Assembly: GCA_900759385.1 (NCBI GenBank)
Contig: CAAEUZ010000058.1
Coordinates: 1-16,655, forward strand
Direction of reading: 5' to 3'
Source of the DNA: an uncultured Oscillospiraceae bacterium
Lineage (GTDB): Bacteria > Bacillota > Clostridia > Oscillospirales > Oscillospiraceae
DNA length: 16,655 bases
The position numbers and the translations under genes were made by a program. Positions within the stretch are counted from its first letter, which is position 1. Each line of letters opens with the position of its first letter. The notes beneath the pieces are model-generated. The model was not told the origin of the DNA and searched no databases. It saw nothing but the letters and a program-made list of their open reading frames with translations. This document shows positions 15,161 through 16,655 of the stretch, piece by piece.

Positions 15161-15832
15161 TCACTCAGCGTCCAGCGGCCAGTGTGCAAAATAGCTGTCC
15201 CCTATTTCGGGGCAAATCAGGTCTGAACGCATCACCCAACCTGACCAGCCGGACACATATGCGTGTACAAGGCCATGTTCATTAGGTTCGGGGTCATCTA
15301 TATACAATGTACAGTTATTGTCGAAGTCGAGCACACCCATATCAGTCTTTTTATCTTCACTGTAAACCCGTATTTCGCTGAAAGTAAAGGGGCCGCGTAT
15401 GATGCTCTGGGCTTCCTCATTGTACTCTATGCAGTCCTCCATCGGAACCCAGCCCATATTGGTAGAGGCGTCGCTCGTTTCAAACGAGATCAGGAGCCAG
15501 GTGGTCTCCACAGTGCGGCCGGTTTCATACAGTTCCACAGTACGGCAGGCCGCCATAACCGGGCAGACCACGCGATCTCTACCATAGCCTATAGACTCTC
15601 CATTAGACGTAGGCATAAGGCGTATCTCCTCAGTAGTAACTACGGCCTGGGTATATGTGGGATACAGCGGGTTGATGGCCAGATACACATCCTCCGTACC
15701 GTCGTCGGTTATCTGCGGCAAAGTATACGGTGTAGGTGTCACCGGCAGTGCGGTGCCGGCCGCTGCGGGCTCACCACAGGCGGAGAGAACCAGCATGGTC
15801 AGGGCAGCTGCGAAGAATAAACGCTTATTCAT
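15161..15832 (-). CDS. SH3-like lipoprotein, paralog 1
   Basis: A 223-residue secreted lipoprotein. The signal peptide ends in the lipobox LSAC with Cys19 as lipid anchor, followed by a Pro/Thr-rich linker. The mature part has a segment EIRLMPTSNGESIGYG, a WLLISFE strand and MGWVPMEDC, an order that resembles bacterial SH3 domains. A second WSGWVMRSDLI block near the C-terminus may be another SH3-like unit. Cys90, Cys96 and Cys134 are conserved in the neighbour paralog. It lies 4 bases after that paralog and 14 bases before the BlaI-like gene, so all are probably one transcript. A function as ligand-binding or cell-wall-binding partner of the sensor protease is inferred from context only. Confidence 0.8.
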   Translation of the reverse strand: MNKRLFFAAALTMLVLSACGEPAAAGTALPVTPTPYTLPQITDDGTEDVYLAINPLYPTYTQAVVTTEEIRLMPTSNGESIGYGRDRVVCPVMAACRTVELYETGRTVETTWLLISFETSDASTNMGWVPMEDCIEYNEEAQSIIRGPFTFSEIRVYSEDKKTDMGVLDFDNNCTLYIDDPEPNEHGLVHAYVSGWSGWVMRSDLICPEIGDSYFAHWPLDAE

Positions 15833-15836
15833 GGCC

Positions 15837-16538
15837 TCATCCCTCTATATTCCAGGTGTCGAAGTAGCTGAGTCCCACCTGTGGATACACTATATCATCG
15901 GTGCGAAGCCAGGCGTCCCATCCGCCATACACGCCCGACACATGTACGAGGCCCAGCTCGTTAGGTTCACCGTCGAGATAAAAGCTCTGGCTGTCATTCA
16001 GCTGCCAGCTCTCGTTGGGCTCGCCGTTTTCAAAGTAGGTCTGCGTGCCTTCCGCGGGGTAAAAGGGCCCTTTAATCTGGGCCCTGGTCTCCTCCGTATA
16101 CGCCGTGCAGTCTGCGAGCGGCACCCAGCCCATGCTTGACTGGGGCGGATCGCTTATTGGGAACGACACCAGAAGCCAGTCAGACTCCTCGGTTCGGGCA
16201 TCTCCGGCCATATCATATATCTCGGTGGTGTGGCAGGCAGCCATAACGGTGCACAGAGTGCCGTCCAGCCTGCGCTTCAAGGGCTCCGCCTCCTGCGCCG
16301 GCGTCAGGCGTACATCCGCAGAAGTCACGATCGCCTGAGTAAACGACGGTGAGGTCTGGTTAACGGCCACATAGACATCGCCTTCCGTGGCCGGCGATAT
16401 CTCGGGCAGCATGTATGGCGTCTCTGCTGCCGCCGTCGGAGTGGGATCGGCCGCCGTAACCTCCGTCTGCTCAACGCCGCAGGCAGCCATAGCCGTCAGA
16501 GTCAGCGCCGCGGCAGCGCACATGAGCCGTTTTTTCAT
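15837..16538 (-). CDS. SH3-like lipoprotein, paralog 2
   Basis: A 233-residue lipoprotein with signal peptide and lipobox MAAC (Cys20), then a Pro/Thr-rich linker. The mature part aligns along its whole length with the gene just downstream: YMLPEI, DVYVAVN, TQAIVT, VMAAC, WLLVSF, MGWVP, DC, EPNE-GLVH, SYF. The cysteines at 96, 102 and 144 match those of the paralog, so a disulfide is possible. SH3-like features are VRLTPAQ and GWVPLADC, then GWDAWLRTDDI near the end. It is the first gene of the operon in this window, with GGGGGAG before the ATG. The pair arose by tandem duplication. No family name can be given with confidence. Confidence 0.8.
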   Translation of the reverse strand: MKKRLMCAAAALTLTAMAACGVEQTEVTAADPTPTAAAETPYMLPEISPATEGDVYVAVNQTSPSFTQAIVTSADVRLTPAQEAEPLKRRLDGTLCTVMAACHTTEIYDMAGDARTEESDWLLVSFPISDPPQSSMGWVPLADCTAYTEETRAQIKGPFYPAEGTQTYFENGEPNESWQLNDSQSFYLDGEPNELGLVHVSGVYGGWDAWLRTDDIVYPQVGLSYFDTWNIEG

Positions 16539-16655
16539 AACAGTTACTCCCCCATTTTATTAAAGTAGTAGTTATTAAGGCCCCTCTCCAAGGGCCGCCC
16601 GGGGCAAAAAGTTTCCCGCACCGGGCATTTCACGAAGTGTGCTTCATGGTGTACA
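16539..16655. other. Upstream region of the lipoprotein/BlaI/BlaR1 operon
   Basis: This 117-base edge region holds the ribosome binding site of the first lipoprotein. It also has a direct repeat TTATTAA (16557-16563 and 16572-16578, 15 bp apart), a short hairpin GGCCC/GGGCC (16579-16596) and a longer-range inverted repeat GCCCGG/CCGGGC (16597-16626). AT-rich DNA around 16555-16578 is the likely promoter site, but no -35/-10 pair is convincing. No clear TACA/TGTA-type BlaI dyad was seen. No gene was found in it. Confidence 0.3.

Noticed and set aside
14769..16538. Beta-lactam resistance locus
   Set aside because: The BlaI- and BlaR1-like genes are present but no beta-lactamase, penicillin-binding protein or penicillin-sensor motif was found.

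Overview
The window looks like a chromosomal segment of a spore-forming, anaerobic Firmicute of the class Clostridia, plausibly an Oscillospiraceae-type gut bacterium. The evidence is moderately high GC coding DNA, strong AGGAGG-type ribosome binding sites, a spore-coat cotJ cluster, a two-subunit iron-sulfur serine dehydratase, and a phosphofructokinase with pyrophosphate-type active-site residues. The taxon is inferred; there is no rRNA or other marker here. All genes except the phosphofructokinase lie on the minus strand. No tRNA, rRNA, CRISPR array or mobile element was seen, and no gene-free stretch exceeds 300 bases.

Region 1 (1-2442): class II fructose-bisphosphate aldolase (minus) and a PPi-type 6-phosphofructokinase (plus) are divergent. 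Their promoters overlap, and a perfect 8-bp inverted repeat sits across both, so two consecutive glycolytic steps can be controlled from one site. Two terminators, one for each direction, separate pfk from the converging cotJ genes.

Region 2 (2449-5216): sdaAB-sdaAA (L-serine dehydratase) is followed by a spore-coat unit in which cotJA and cotJB form one continuous reading frame, followed by cotJC. A candidate mother-cell (sigma-K-like) promoter at the end of sdaAA and a TTG start with a good ribosome binding site suggest that cotJ is transcribed separately.

Region 3 (5183-10051): an operon of four genes joined by 1-4 base stop/start overlaps. In transcription order they encode an ABC ATPase, a GldF-like permease, a GldG-like membrane protein and a DUF4340 membrane-anchored protein, ending in a strong terminator. 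It is a gliding-type ABC system in an organism with no sign of gliding.

Region 4 (10057-12080): an OmpR/PhoB-type response regulator and a sensor histidine kinase. The promoters of this operon and of the ABC operon carry the same 21-bp element (19 of 21 bases identical), with TTCAG repeated at 11-bp spacing and placed exactly 7 bp upstream of the -10. This strongly suggests that the response regulator controls both its own operon and the ABC operon.

Region 5 (12097-16655): an operon of two paralogous lipoproteins with SH3-like features, a BlaI/MecI-family repressor and a BlaR1-like M56 membrane protease. The protease's long C-terminal domain carries Asp-box (BNR) repeats instead of a recognisable penicillin-binding sensor. 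No terminator was seen between it and the response regulator. Regions 3 to 5 together look like a cell-envelope sensing and response island: two sensory systems, surface lipoproteins and an ABC export machine. Its signal and substrate cannot be read from the sequence.
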